Source: Alisma plantago-aquatica
Lineage: Eukaryota > Streptophyta > Magnoliopsida > Alismatales > Alismataceae
Assembly: GCA_963693085.1 (NCBI GenBank)
Contig: OY856409.1
Location: 525,783,303 to 525,847,302, forward strand
Reading direction: 5' to 3'
Length of the DNA stretch: 64,000 nucleotides
Shown: positions 32,994 through 46,000 of the stretch, piece after piece
How the letters are laid out: each line of letters opens with the position of its first letter
Position numbering within the stretch: the stretch's first letter is position 1
Position numbers and translations under genes: made by a program
Notes under the pieces: model-generated
The model's input: the letters and a program-made list of their open reading frames with translations, nothing else
The model's database searches: none
Told to the model about the DNA's origin: nothing

Positions 32994-35900
32994 ATGAACA
33001 TTGTAGTGACTTCAAGTGTAAGGACCACAATTACCACTTTCACCATGAGATATGATTGAGAATTCGATTTATGGCTTCCATGAATCATAGTCATGTTAGG
33101 TCTTTCCAGTCCACTTGTTCATAAAAAGTACCTATGTGTTTGAATTTATATCCAATATCATGTCTAATGAGGCATAATCATTAGTCAGCACAGATACTAT
33201 CCTTAAAGTATTATTATTGTCAAAATTTCCAAATTAATATTTGACTAGGGATCTAGATAAGAATTGATACTCTTATCATACACATGATATCATGTTTAGG
33301 TTCTCAACCCAACATGTCATTGAGTCATTCATTCTTAGGACATTATCATATTTTTTCATTATACCATATTGAAGAAAACATAATAATTGGAAGCACCTAT
33401 TTAATAATAAAATCAATTTTGAGGTGTGTAATAACAATGATCATATGACTGGATCTCAATGCATATTGTCAACATGGAGACACCCATTCATGGTCATCAT
33501 ATTTACCTGAGAAAGATATCATAGAGATATGAATATTGGGAGGTGAGATGTACCTCATAGCTAATTTCTATTTATCTAGACTACCTTATAGGGATGGAAC
33601 TCATTAATTTTCATGATGAGGTTGATATATGCATAGGTCAACATGATACAAAAAGTTTGGATGTCTGGAGAAGAGTTTAAGATCCCTTGTATCTTGTTAC
33701 ACCTCTACTTTAAAAAGGAAGTAGACTAAACTTCTCATTGAGCATCCTGGGAGCCACACACTTGGAAAACCCTTGCTAGGAAAACCTATTTCATTCCCAA
33801 TGGAACCCAAGCTCCCATGCTAAGACATTGAGCATCAATGTCTAATCAAGTTCTTTAAAATCAAAATCCTTATTGTAAATAGGAAACCAACATGTGAATA
33901 AAAGAATGTCATTCCGAATATTGCATACACGAGTGTGCTTGATTCCATACTACGACATGTCTAGAAAAGAGCCAACATGGTTGTCTCTGGCACATAACAC
34001 CATAATTGAACTAGGTAGGGAATGTATGCTAGAAAATCCATTATATGACATTATTTTAGTTCCTAGTGTTGGAATGTATGCCCAGAGAGCCAATCATAAG
34101 ATGATTGGAATGTGGCATTAGATACCTCATTTGATAATAATAAAAGGTAATTCCATCTATTATGTTTGTCTGAGTCATGAGATGATTAAAAATATGTAAG
34201 TAGATGTCTAAAGAATGATATTACACAATGACGTATGTTCACACAACAACATCAAGTTTCAATTTCAAAGTGAGATAAACAAATGATAGAAAAAAGGTTA
34301 AAAATTCCATTTTGATTAGGCTACATCATGCAAATACAAAAAAGGGGTTGGTTTTAGATCAAGGAAGTCATTTAACTCATATCAAGTTGCTCCAAAAGCA
34401 TTAAACAAGTACACATTTTTGTGAAGTAACTAATTTGTGATTTAAAGAAACATTTGATGATTAGTGACTAAAGTGAAGTATAGTAAATGATAGTATTTTT
34501 TGATAAAACTAGAGATAGTAGGAGTAAAACTAGGGCTTGAAAGTATATCTATTGCATAGTTCTCAGCGAGATGATCTATTTGGTATATAGGTTCGTCATA
34601 TTTGGGAAGGGGATCTATGAGTTTAGTATTTTGAATATTTTTATTGAATATTTTGGAGAAGAGGGGGCATTACTAAATATTAATGGGGTGCTTCTGGCTA
34701 TTTGATCTAGATCCTACGGTCACTCACCCCCAAATGTGGTCCTCTCTCAACTTTTACCTCTCTACATCACCAAATCACATTGGCTTGCGATTTGCATATG
34801 GTCAACCATCACTACATCACCTATTTGGATCCTAAATCCTCATGCATCTTGGGTCAGGGGAACGTAAACTTCTCACTCTAATAATGCCCTCCATCCAAAG
34901 GCTCACAACCCTTCCTTTCCCCTATGACCATCTTGTGTAGGATGCATGAGCAACCATGGTGGCTCTGGTTAGGGTTGACCAAAGCAAGGCATGATAAGGA
35001 TAGGAGGGAGCCGGAGTTTGCAGAAGGTGTCCTTTTTCCATCACCTTGATGTTGCATACTTTCCTCCACCATTAATACTTCATGGAGGGGAGAGAGGGAA
35101 ATTCCAAATCTAGGGTTAGCAACAACAACCATGAATAAGGGAGACAAAGAAGGAGGTGATGATGGTTCTCTAGGGTGCAAGAGTGAGGGAAAAATGAAGA
35201 ATATGAGAGGAGAAAGAGACATCGCTAAATAGAGAATATTGTTTGGGAAAGGAGGATGGAAGTGGGACCTAGCCCGATCGCAAAGTGGCTCACATAATGC
35301 CTTTGTACAGTGTACATCTTGGGGAAGGAGACAAGTCTTGGCTGGTTGGATCTGAAGGGGAATCATGAGACTTGATCCCATGTCCCAGGTTAGCCAATGA
35401 TAAAGAGTAGGAGGAGAAAACATGAAAAAATGGGCCACACATGTGCCCTTTTAGTTGGGCCCAAAAGAGAAAAATGTTGACCCTTTGGTAAGAAAAGGAT
35501 ATAATCAATAATTAAATCAAAGAGAAATAAGGGATTTTTCAACTAGGCATAACTCGTTCATTTGAGTTTTGATTTGACAAAATTTGGTGCATTGGCAACA
35601 TGTGAATGTTCTTGACAAAGTAAATGCATGATAGGGTAGAAAGAGAATCATAGAGGGGATCGAAATAGGGGTGAGAATGATAATTTTCAATGTGTACCAA
35701 ATAAGGTTAATAAGCTAAATTGAGTCTCACCATAGGACATGTGTACCTAAGACAAACCAATTTAGTGTCAAAACACTTTCACTCATCAATTGAATTAAAG
35801 ATTGATAAAATAACAAGATGAAGTGCATTGAACATGCATGAGGAGAGAGAAAAATCTAGGTTATGATGCTAACTCAACGATTGCATTGAACATATTAAAA

Positions 35901-37448
35901 GGTAAAAAGAATAAATCTCAGGGTTGCCACCATATTTTAGAGGGAAATAAGGGAAAATAGAGATTAGTATTTAAATAAGTAGTAGAACGTTAAAATACCA
36001 AAACCATAACTACAAACAAAGAAAGATGAAAGTGGAAAGTGTGGCCAACGAAATAATTAGACTATCTCATTATGATGAAGGAGTTCATAAAACCCATGTG
36101 CTCAAAAATGTGTATTGTATTTATATGTAATGTCAAGTTAAAGGGATTTTTTTGGTTTAATTAAGGAAACCCAAGAGAAAAACATATAGTAAATTACTTA
36201 AGGTCCTAGAGTGTGAGAACACAAGATACTTAGACCTAAAAAATACATGATAGAAAGGTTCCAATGTTTACAAATTGAATAGTTTGAAATTTATTTACTT
36301 CGTGAATAGCCTAGATAGATTTTGCATATCTTTGATATTGAATCTTTCTTAGTAGATGATCTTGTAAAAGAATTTCTATCTTGAACTTGATTTTTGAAAT
36401 TCCTACTTTGTTAGACTCTAGTCCTTCAATTAGTCCCTTCCTAACTTTTTCACGCATCTATAAACTACCTTGTGCATAGTTCAACAATGAGGATGTAACA
36501 CCAACATTTTTTGATCGATTGCTTCTCTTTGTCCATAACGTCAATGAATACCTATGTGATATTGACAATGGGACCTGGTCACATGGATTCTTCTAGTGTA
36601 GACAACTAAGTAAAATCTTGGAGCATGTTCCAGTTCCTTTTGTGTTGCCATAATATTTTTACTTTCTTTGATAGCATGTTTATGTTGTCCCTTTAGTTGG
36701 CAAAATTCCTTTCCATTATTTTGTATATCATGTTGAGCAAATAGATTGTATGTTTTCATATTGTTGATGTTAGTAAATTTGGTATCACAGTATGTTGCTC
36801 ATGGGTTGGAACTATGTTGTCACTCAAAACCTTACTCATGAGTATGCCATGCTTAGGTAGACTTATCATATATGACGAAGTGAAAACCATGCACTCATAT
36901 GTAGTTATAAACATGTGCAAAAAATTTTGATTTTCCTTGAGAGACATAACTAGAATAAAATAAACATTGGGTATAAGGACTTTGTCTCTTTGTCTTCTTC
37001 TATAATCAAAAGAGCTTTGAGATTCCCAACAACTCATACTTGTGAGGAAAAGAGTGGAAAACATGTGGAGGACACACTTCATTGAGATCCTAGTTCTTTG
37101 AGAATCACAAGGAGCCACGAATCATGATCTACGACACACTAGAGTAGTTTCTACAAGATGCCAATAGAAACACCCCAATCCATAAGCAAAAAGAATCATG
37201 AAAAATTAGTTAAAACCATTCATGGGAAGAACTTTGTTAAAATCCCACAAATTTTGGTTGAAATACAACCAAGAAAAAAAAACCACTACACCCATGCATG
37301 CCAACTAGAGAGTGTAGAAAACCATAGTTGCAATATGATCTGACAATCGATGAGGAAACCATGAAATTGTGAAATAAACTTTATTATTACATTTGAATCA
37401 AGTGCACTTGCTCAAGAAAGGAAAAAAAGGTTGGATGGTGGCTCGAGC
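32994..37448. other. Unassigned repeat-like DNA
   Basis: About 4.4 kb, mostly AT-rich. I see no recognisable protein domain, RNA gene or element terminus. The longest open frame is on the minus strand at 34878-35438 (186 codons); it is rich in Pro, Ser and Leu, has no identifiable motif and looks like untranslated or LTR DNA. Two further minus-strand frames at 36541-36759 and 36756-37118 overlap by a few bases and are also unrecognised. A GGGTTGCCACCATATTTTAG segment near 35920 looks repeat-like but I cannot name it. Confidence 0.5.
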
Positions 37449-37460
37449 AACATTGAAAAC
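37449..37460 (+). repeat. LINE-1 target-site duplication, left copy
   Basis: AACATTGAAAAC here is repeated exactly at 42341-42352, bracketing the LINE. The flanking bases differ on both sides, so the match is 12 bp exactly. Confidence 0.88.
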
Positions 37461-37606
37461 CATTTTTTTTGGAAATGGGTAAATATATTGCCAAAAGGCG
37501 GGTAGAGAAAACTACCACCTTACAAGTCAGAGATCATGGGGCATGATCTGTAAAGAAAGGGGATTAAACAAAAAATCCCCTCGTAACTAAACTAGTATAT
37601 ACAGGG

Positions 37607-40600
37607 TTACATACAAAATCCCCAATATATTTTAGCATGATTAGACACACCCTTCAAAATGTCTTTCTTAACATAGATTAGATTACAAAGATGAAAATTT
37701 ATCTTTTTGATCAGATATGTCTTTGTTCGGCTGCCTTTAGAGTGGACTCTTTTATTTCTTTCATCCCATATATTGAAGCAAAAGGAAGTTAGACAGAGGC
37801 CGCCAAAATCCAACCGATGTTTATCTTTAAGATTGAGTAGTAACCAGTCTGCCATATCATCCAAGCTGTGACTCTGGTTCGGGCCCCACTCATTCTTCAG
37901 GCATATTGAGGCCCAGATGAGCCTGGTGTAGCTACAATCAAGGAAGAGGTGACCATGGCTTTCATTGGCTCTCCTGCAAAGGGGGCATAGCGCATCAACC
38001 TGTATGCCCCATTTCACCAACCGGTCCTTTGTTGGGAGCTTCCTCAGGATAGCCCTATAAGCAGTAGTGCTCCACTTTGGACAGTGGAAAGGCCCCCATA
38101 GAAACTTGGCCCAGTCTGTATCAACAAATGTATCACTGTTGATCCATGGGGTAGTGTGTTGGTTAACAAGACACACCATCTCATGCTCATCGACAATGTA
38201 CATAGCGTTGATCTCCATCCACCTATTACACATGCTTTTCCACATCCTAGAAGAAGATATGTCGGAGTTATTGGGCATAAAACCATACCTTTTAGTCATC
38301 CATTTAGACTACACATTAGTCTTATCCCTTAGGAATCTGTCAAGATGCTTGGTTTGGGCATTAAGAACGATCACCTTCAGGTATAAGACATTGAGACCCC
38401 CTTTGCTGAAAGGTTGGGCGAGAACCTCCCAGGCGACAACATGGTTCTTTCCCCCCCCAAAGGAAGCCAGCTATGATCCTTTTCATATATTCAACCACAA
38501 TAAGTGGTATGTCACAGACCTCGGACCAAAACCACACCATGCTTTGGAGAACATATCTAATGAGAACCAACTTGCCAGTAAGAGAGAGCCTAATACCCAT
38601 CCAGCCTTGTACTTTAGTTCTCAGACTGTCCAGGCACAAAGAGAAATCCGAAGAGGTTCCTTTACCCCCAGCAATAGGAGCTCCCAGATACCTAGTTGGG
38701 AGCCTACCCCCACTCAGGTTAATAGACAACTTCAGTCTCCCCCTTCTTCAGTCACAGGACTTTGAAAGAAAAATTCTCGACTTGATGGAGCTAATGTAAA
38801 GCCCAGTCAAGTTGCCAAATTTTATCAACACTCTCTTAAACTCATTGATCCTTTTAGAATTTCCCACCGAAAATAACATCAAATCATCAACAAAGATGAG
38901 GTGCGTCTTTACTTTGATGCCCTTGATCTTGAACGCTTTAATCTTTCCTCTATCCTCTACTTTATTGATGATATTAGTCAGTCCTTCCATAAGAATAGTA
39001 AACAACAGGGGAGATAGGGGGTCCCCTTGTCGCAACCCATTAGTGGCTCTAAGGAGCCCCACAGGACCACCATTTATCAGGATAGAGAAGGAGGCAATTT
39101 GGACACACTATTTCATCATATTGATCCACCTGTCTGAGAATCCCATGTTCACCATGATGTTCCATAGGGCCTCCCATCTAACATAATCATAGGCTTTTTG
39201 TAGGTCAATCTTCACAAACGCTTTTGAGTTTGCATTCTTTAAATTGAAAGTAGTCAGAAACTCAGCAGCCAGAAGGGTGCATTCAGCTAACTTCCTACCC
39301 TTTATGAAAGCACTCTGCTCCTCGGATATAATAAGGGGCAGGATGTTCCCAAGTCTATGGGCAAGAAGTTTAGAGGTGCATTTGTAAAGAACGTTGTAGC
39401 AGGAGATGGGTCTGTAATCTGTCATACCAGCCACCTCCTTAAATTTGGGAATAAGTTTTATAAAAGTGTGGTTCGCAGCCAAAACCATGTTCCCTCCATT
39501 TATGATCCATCTTATAGCATCACTAATGTCATTACCGATGAGGTGCCACATTCTTTGGTAGAACATCCCATTGAACCCATCTAGCCTCGGGGTCTTAGAC
39601 GGATTTATAGAGAATACAACTGCCTTAATTTCCTCGTCTGTTGTAGGTTGGCAAAGCATTTCATTCATGTATTCATTAACTCTTGTACCAGGAAGCAGAT
39701 CACCATAAGTCATGTTTTCATAAGAAGGTTGGTTATAAATGCTTTGGAACTAGTTTATGGCAGTAGAAGCTATCTTATCTCTTATGTTGACAATCTCACC
39801 TTGTTCATCAACCAGCTGATGGATTGTTTCTCTGAGTTCCTTCTTCTTGACGGCAGCGTGATACACCATGGTATTCCTATCCCCATCCGTTATCCATTTC
39901 ATCCGGATACACTGCCAATAGAATTGCTCTTCTGCCTTCTTAAGTTTCCTTAGCCTGTCCTCTATTTTCATTTCATTTTTTATAGAAAGCTCATTCTCAG
40001 GTGACTCTCTGGCGACAGCAGCAACTTCATCGTACTCCTTTGTAGCAGTAGCAAGGAGGTTCTTAAGGTTAACCTTCTCCCGACTCCAAGATTTTAAAGC
40101 CTTTTTTGTGTTCTGTATCTTCTTTAGGACTCTGTACATCGGATTCCCCACAACATCGATATCCCAACTACCTTCCACCAGATCCTTGAACCCAACCCAG
40201 TTACACCAGAGGTTAAGGAACCGAAATGGCCGTTGGATTCTATCCCTGGCAGTGAACTCCATTTTTAACCAGCATTGATCACTCAAGATGTTAGCACCCA
40301 TCTTGACGACTACATTAGGCCAGACATTAAGCCGGGCTTCGTTAACCATAGCACGATCAATAGCGCTGGCAATTCTTCGACCCGGTTTCTGTTTATTAGA
40401 CCATGTTGTTCGACCACCAATTCTATTCAGCTCAATGAGGGTTGCCTCTTCCATGGTGTCATTAAAAGCAACAATTATTCTCTCTGGGACAATAAGTCCT
40501 CCTATCTTCTTTTTCATCATTCTAACATTGTTGAAGTCACCAAGGACCAGCTAGGGGACCTCTTGTTGTGCAGTCTCTTTCAAGGTTCTCCCCGTAGATC

Positions 40601-40926
40601 CCAGACACAATGAAGTCCATCCCACCTTTATTACAGCAACTGACAGTAACCACTTGGTCAGTAGCATTGATGACATCAACCACCCAAGCAGTAGGGTTCC
40701 ACCCAACAAAAATCTTGCAACCATCACTACTTTCAATATTCGATAGAGATTGCCACCCTACCGGGAACAGAGTATGTATCCTTTCCTTGACTTTGTTTGT
40801 GATCCTATTTTCCATATAGAAAACCAGGCTGGCTTCTTCCTCCGCTATCACTCTTCTTACCTCCCTCTGCCTAACAGCAAGTGAGGTGCCCCGCACATTC
40901 CAAACGAGCAGGGACATATCTAACAA
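37607..40926 (-). pseudogene. LINE ORF2: endonuclease, reverse transcriptase, zf-RVT (decayed)
   Basis: Starts at 40926 with SLLVWNVRG, the first endonuclease motif. A frameshift near 40540 precedes GDFNNVR. Later come RRTTWSNKQ, IASAIDRAM and ILSDQCWL (endonuclease end, where SDH is usual). The reverse transcriptase (39108-39713 and 38748-39062) has DGFNGMFY, YRPISCYNVLYK, FIKGRKL, FVKIDLQKAYD, GLRQGDPLSPLLF and FVDDLMLF. The thumb region at 38361-38729 shifts frame at a run of eight C (38451-38458). A zf-RVT-like zinc domain at 37607-38299 has ILRKLPTKDRL, CPLCRRANESHGHLFLDC and WASI. ORF2 nicks the target and copies the LINE RNA. Nearly all domains are present, but at least two frameshifts break the frame. 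Confidence 0.9.
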
Positions 40927-40939
40927 GTTTTTTCCCCGC

Positions 40940-42141
40940 TCCCTCCCTTCGAGCAGGATACTTCCTTAGCCTTCTTCTTCTGATCTTTTGCAATAGTACG
41001 AGTCTGTCTAGGACTTCTGCTGCATCTACTGGTATCAGGCGCTTCATTTTCAACATCATCCAAGCTCTCGAAAGGGTTGGCATTGATGATCCCAGATTCA
41101 TAATCCTTCCCGAAGACATCCTTCGTTTTCTTGCCTTTCTCCTTACCCTACCTGGATCAGGACGTATCCACAAGAGGTAGGTTGGGTAGGGGATTCTTGC
41201 AGGGTGCTCTTGGCTGAGTCAGATCTGTATCCCCAGAAAGGGGGGGGGGGAACCAAGATTGATGCTCCAGCTTCAACAGACTCCACATTATCTATAACCA
41301 CCACCTCTTCAGACGAAGGATTATCCATCGCTCATCTGACCCCAGGTGGGTGCTTGGATTTGCCCTGTCTTCTCTTTGTCTTCCTCGCCTGTTCTGGGAT
41401 GATGGGTGGCGACAAGTTGATGGCAATCCTCACCCCAAGGCAACTACCTGTAATGTGCCCGAAAACTTTACAAGTAGCACACCTATCCGGCAGGGCTTCA
41501 TACTTGAAGCGTACTTCCCATTCGTCCCCATTTGGAAGCTCTACCATCACCTCTGGTGGCGGCTCATTCTCCGCAGATATGTCCACACCAAAATGAGCAC
41601 ACCCTTGGACTATTCCATCTGACCTCCTGTCGATGGCTCTGGGTTCCCCAATCGAGTGGGCGATGACAACAATAGCCGTAGTTGTCCAATGCTGGCCCAC
41701 ATCTGGCAGGGAGACCCAAACGGGGGTCGTCTTGAGCGCATCTCTCTATGTATCAGCTTCCTATGTCCACCTTCTCACCAGGACCAACTGGTCATCGAAA
41801 AACTAGGGTCCTTTAAGAAGAGCTTTTTTGATGTCCGCATCACTAGCAAAATGAGCTAGGAACATGCCCTCATTGAGTGAGAAAAGCTCCATCTCCCTTC
41901 TTGGTCGCCAACTCCGAATCATCCACCCTTTGAGGGGGATAGGGTGGACATTTCTCCCTAGAACCTGGATGATCTCCGAGTGCCGATGGTAGTCCTCCAT
42001 TTCCTCCATTATCGGGTTGTTGAACTTCGTCCACATCCTCTTGTCCCCCTCCTTGCGGAAGGGGGTCTTTGGGTCCGCCACTACTGCTCCCCTAATAGGA
42101 GGAGGAGGACCGCTGACCGATCCAACCCAATCCCTAGCCAC
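40940..42141 (-). pseudogene. LINE ORF1: DUF4283 plus zinc knuckle (decayed)
   Basis: The N-terminal piece 41803-42141 has a Pro-rich start, then ELFSLNEGMFLAHFASDADIKKALLKGP, the DUF4283 pattern. The next piece in the same frame, 41332-41700, leads to VRFKYEALPDRCATCKVFGHITGSC, a CX2CX4HX4C zinc knuckle. The frame then meets TGA near 41329, reads MDNPSSEEVVVIDNVESVEAGASI to 41143, and changes frame near 41150 into GKEKGKKTKD, NPFESLDDVENEA and a basic tail. A run of eleven G (41240-41250) lies in this part. ORF1 binds LINE RNA. The 5' end near 42230 is Gly- and Pro-rich coding or leader DNA. Confidence 0.82.
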
Positions 42142-42340
42142 AGTGACATATGTCTTTGAGGAGAACTAGTCGCCACCCTAGGGAGGAGGATCGGGGTGGG
42201 GGGTGGGGGTTGGGGGTAGGAACAGGCAGGGATCCATCGCCCCCGCCCGCCATAGCTAGGGCAGAAAACTAGAGAGGGATCAGAGCTCTGCCACGCAACT
42301 TAGAGAGAGAAATAGGAATTATTGGTACAATTTTGATTTT

Positions 42341-42352
42341 AACATTGAAAAC
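42341..42352 (+). repeat. LINE-1 target-site duplication, right copy
   Basis: AACATTGAAAAC, identical to 37449-37460. It marks the 5' end of the LINE. Confidence 0.88.
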
Positions 42353-42971
42353 TTTATAAAGTAAGTAGTGTATTGGGGGTTCAGAATAGTACATCAATCA
42401 AAATTCTCTAGTTTTTATTGTGTATGTAAGAAAGAGGGGCATCAGGGGATGCTTACTACAACATTTAAGTAGAAGAAATGACTAGAGTTAGTAGGATACA
42501 ATTGTAGTGGAAAGACATGACGTTAATGGATCAATTGAGGGTGGATTATGAATATTGTAAGTTTGGGAGTGGATTTTCTATTGTTGTTTATATATATATA
42601 GTGCCATGGGGGATTCTATAGATTGGGGTAGAGAAGAGTATGAAATGGGATTTGGGAGATTTCTATTGATGGGAAAGGTAGGGATCAAGTGGGGGCTCTT
42701 TCATTTTAAGAAGGTGATACAAATTCAGGGAAGGAGGAATCACATGATGAGGATGAGATATGAAAAGGAGGGAGAGAGATGAGACTATAAAGAGACCAGG
42801 TACTTGGTATCCTGGCTGTAAAAAGGATGTGATGTTGGAGAGAAAACTCCCAATGTCAAATCTCATAGATAGACAAAAACAAAATAGTTAAAAATAATAC
42901 ATTGTCTGATTGATATGCAAAAAGGAAATGAGCTAAAAGGAGTATGTGAAAATGTAAACATTATGAAAATA
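42353..42971. other. Unassigned DNA between the two LINEs
   Basis: About 620 bases, AT-rich on the left and purine-rich (GGGAAAGGTAGGGATC) in the middle. I see no gene; the 67-codon minus-strand frame at 42663-42866 has no recognisable motif. It is the pre-insertion continuation of the DNA at 37448. Confidence 0.6.
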
Positions 42972-43003
42972 ATGTTTTTTTGTAAAATATGTTATTATTG
43001 ATC

Positions 43004-46000
43004 CTACTCTGTAATGTAGGCTAAAATTAAAACCATTGATACATCAATGTCTAAGTTGAGCCAAATAGGCTTATTACTAGAAAACGAAGAGGACATATTA
43101 GATTTAGAGGCATGCTTAGCCAAAGCATCTGCAACATTGTTAAGATGTCTAGGGAGGATGGCTTGAAGCTGACTTGAAGAAGGGGAATTTTGCCTCACTA
43201 CTCATATTTCCAAGGAAAACTATAGCCCTTGTTGGGAGAATCCGAAGAACAATCGGACTACACAGATCATGATTTGTACCTAACTCCAGTAGTTGTACAA
43301 CTTGTTGTGAGTCTGAGAGAAGATGGTAGCTGCTCCAGTTCTCTCTTCTAACTATTGACATAGTGTTGAAGATGGCCTGCAATTCATCTTCTAACGCACA
43401 TGATGTAGCAGATTGCTCACATAGACCTCTGCAGCATTTCCCTCTGGAGTCGATGATGTGGATACCTACACTAGAGGGTGTGGTGGAATTGATGTAAGAA
43501 GCGTCTGTGAATATGAATCTTTCACAATAATACGAAACAAAGGACTGTCTGTGAGGTTGGATCTTGCTGCCATTGATGCTCTCCCTAGAGAGGTTAGAAA
43601 TGGTGGACACTCATCCTCTGATACAGGATACATTGGAGAAGATATCTTTCGACTTGCCTTGATGTATGCTTTCATTCCGACAGGCCCCATATATGCCAGC
43701 AGGCTACTGGACAGATTAAAGAATCGGCAGAGGTTTTCATTGCCTCAGAGATGATAAAAGTAATCTAGGTGAATTTGGGCATTTGAAGGTGATGAGGAAC
43801 CAGGTTAAGGCCTGCCCACACTTTCTTGCTCGAGGGGCAGTCTCAAAGAGCATGAAGTAGCGTGCCTATCATTTTGACATAAGGAGCAGTTCTCTTCAAT
43901 TTCAATGTGCCGACAGTGTTTCTCCCTATTTGTGAGAAGGGCATGATGTAGAAGAAGCCACAAGAACGTTTTGATACGGGCTGGCAGGTAGGATTTCTAG
44001 ATCTGGGTCCAGGGGCCATCAATGTGTAGTGCAGTACCTTTATGTATCCAGCTGTAGGCTGATTTTGATGTAAAGTCACCAGATGCATCAAGCGGCTAAC
44101 TCCATTGATCAGGGCATGCTTCTCTATCAGGGGGCGGGCATGCTTTAATTGCAGACTAGGTCGATGCTGAAAGGAAATGATGGATGAAGTCCCAGTCCCA
44201 TGTGTGTGGGGCTGAGAGCATGGAGCTAACCCTTAGTGTTTGAAGACCTTCAGGGATTTGGAAGGACGGTACAAGGTCCTGTATAGAATTTCCAAGAATC
44301 CATTTGTTAGTCCAAACATTAGTAGATTCACCATTATTGATAACGTGATTTCCCATATGTTTGAGAATAGGGATTTGCTTTTTAATAAATCTCCATGTAG
44401 AGGAACATGGTTTCCTGGAGATGATTTCCCCTCGAACATACTTCTCAGACATGATCTTAACCCATAAAGCATTGGGGGTATTAATGAATTTCCAAGCATT
44501 CTTCAACATTAGAACATGATTCTGGTCTCAGGCATCCTTTATATCAAGGCCACCTGAAGATTTTCTAGTAGTGACTTTATTCCAATAAACAAGAGGTAGT
44601 TTCCTGTGGTCCCAATTACCTGACCAGATGAAAAGACAAATGTGTTTGTTAAGGTCATCACACAAGGAAGGAGAGAGATGAACTGTCTCCATCATATATG
44701 TAGGCAAGGCTTGTAGGGTTGATTGAGCGAGGGTGATCCGTCCAAAAAGGGAGAGATGTCTCATTGTCCAACTATTCATTCGATCCTGAATGTTGTTGAC
44801 AATACTAGCGTGAGTATCCTTGTTTACACGGTGCTGCAAGATAGGCACACCTAGGTATTTCCCAATATCTGTGGTCCATGGGAATCCAAGCTTCCTACTG
44901 ATGGCTCAGATTACATGTCGTTGAGTATTGGTACTGAAATAGCATCTAGATTTTTCTTTGGAGATGATTTGCCCTAATGTGTTGGTGAACCTTTTGAGCA
45001 CATTCTTCATGACTCGAGCTTGCGTAAGTGTAGCTTCCCCCATGAGTAGGATGTCATCAGCGAAAAAGACATGGCTGAGTGGAGTCTCGCCTCTAGAGAG
45101 GATCATAGGTTTCCATGAACCATTGTTCACTTCATTAGTGATTTCCTGACTGAGACGTTCCATGCAAAGCACAAAGACATAGGGGCTAATGGGATCCCCT
45201 TGCCTAACCCCTTGTGTGGCCTTGAACAACTTGAGTGGTGTACCTTCCCAGAGGATGGAAGTAGAACCTTGCGTGATGATTTGCATGATTATGTTGTAGA
45301 TCTTGGATGACATGCCTGTTCTCCTTAAAGTATCACTGATGAAATTCCAGCTCATACGATCGAATGCTTTGGAAAGGTCCAATTTTATACAAAGAAGATG
45401 CTTTCTGGATGATCTCATATGCATAGAATGGATCACTTCCTATACTAGAAGAATATTGTCACTGATTTGCCTTCCAGGAATGAAACTTGATTGAGTTGGG
45501 GATATCCACTCATTAAGGATAGGCTTGATTCGTTATGCTAAAATTTTAGAAATAAGCTTGGGACATCCGTTTGTTAGGGAAATCGGCCGGAGATCACCAT
45601 TGTTCTGAGGCGTCTTCACCTTAGGTATAAGTACCATGTGTGCACTAGCAAGCTTGGAGGGGATATGTTCAAACAAGAAAACCTCGCGGACTTCTTTCAT
45701 CACCGAGGTTCTCACAGTGGGCCAGTTGGATTGGAGGAATTCAGTATATACCCCATCTGGGCCACGGGCCTTGGAGGGGGCCATCTTGAAGAGGGTCATG
45801 CGTACTTCCTTAGTGGAAGGCATGCTTTTTATAAGTTGGTGATAGTCCAGTGACAGTGGTGGAAAAGAGCCTGCAAAATCGTTAATGTGCGATTGATAGA
45901 TAGTGGTAGGTGCAGTTAACAAGTTTGCAAAGAATTGGTGTACTAAGTTCTTGATATCAGACGGAGAACTCAGCCAATCGCCAGATGAGTTTTTCAGCTT

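Larger units (their letters stand above)
37461..42340 (-). mobile_element. Near-full-length L1-type LINE, minus strand
   Basis: Bounded by a 12-bp target duplication, 4880 bp long. The + strand shows CATTTTTTTT (a short A tail of the element) at 37461-37470, followed by 3' UTR, ORF2 (about 37600-40926) and ORF1 (about 40940-42150), with the 5' UTR reaching 42340. A TSD plus an A tail is the signature of target-primed reverse transcription. Frameshifts and stops show it is no longer active, but both genes are almost completely represented. Confidence 0.92.

Noticed and set aside
34878..35438. 186-codon minus-strand open frame as a host gene
   Set aside because: No recognisable domain, skewed Pro/Ser/Leu composition, no introns or neighbours that suggest a gene, and it lies in repeat-like DNA. 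Kept only as a remark.
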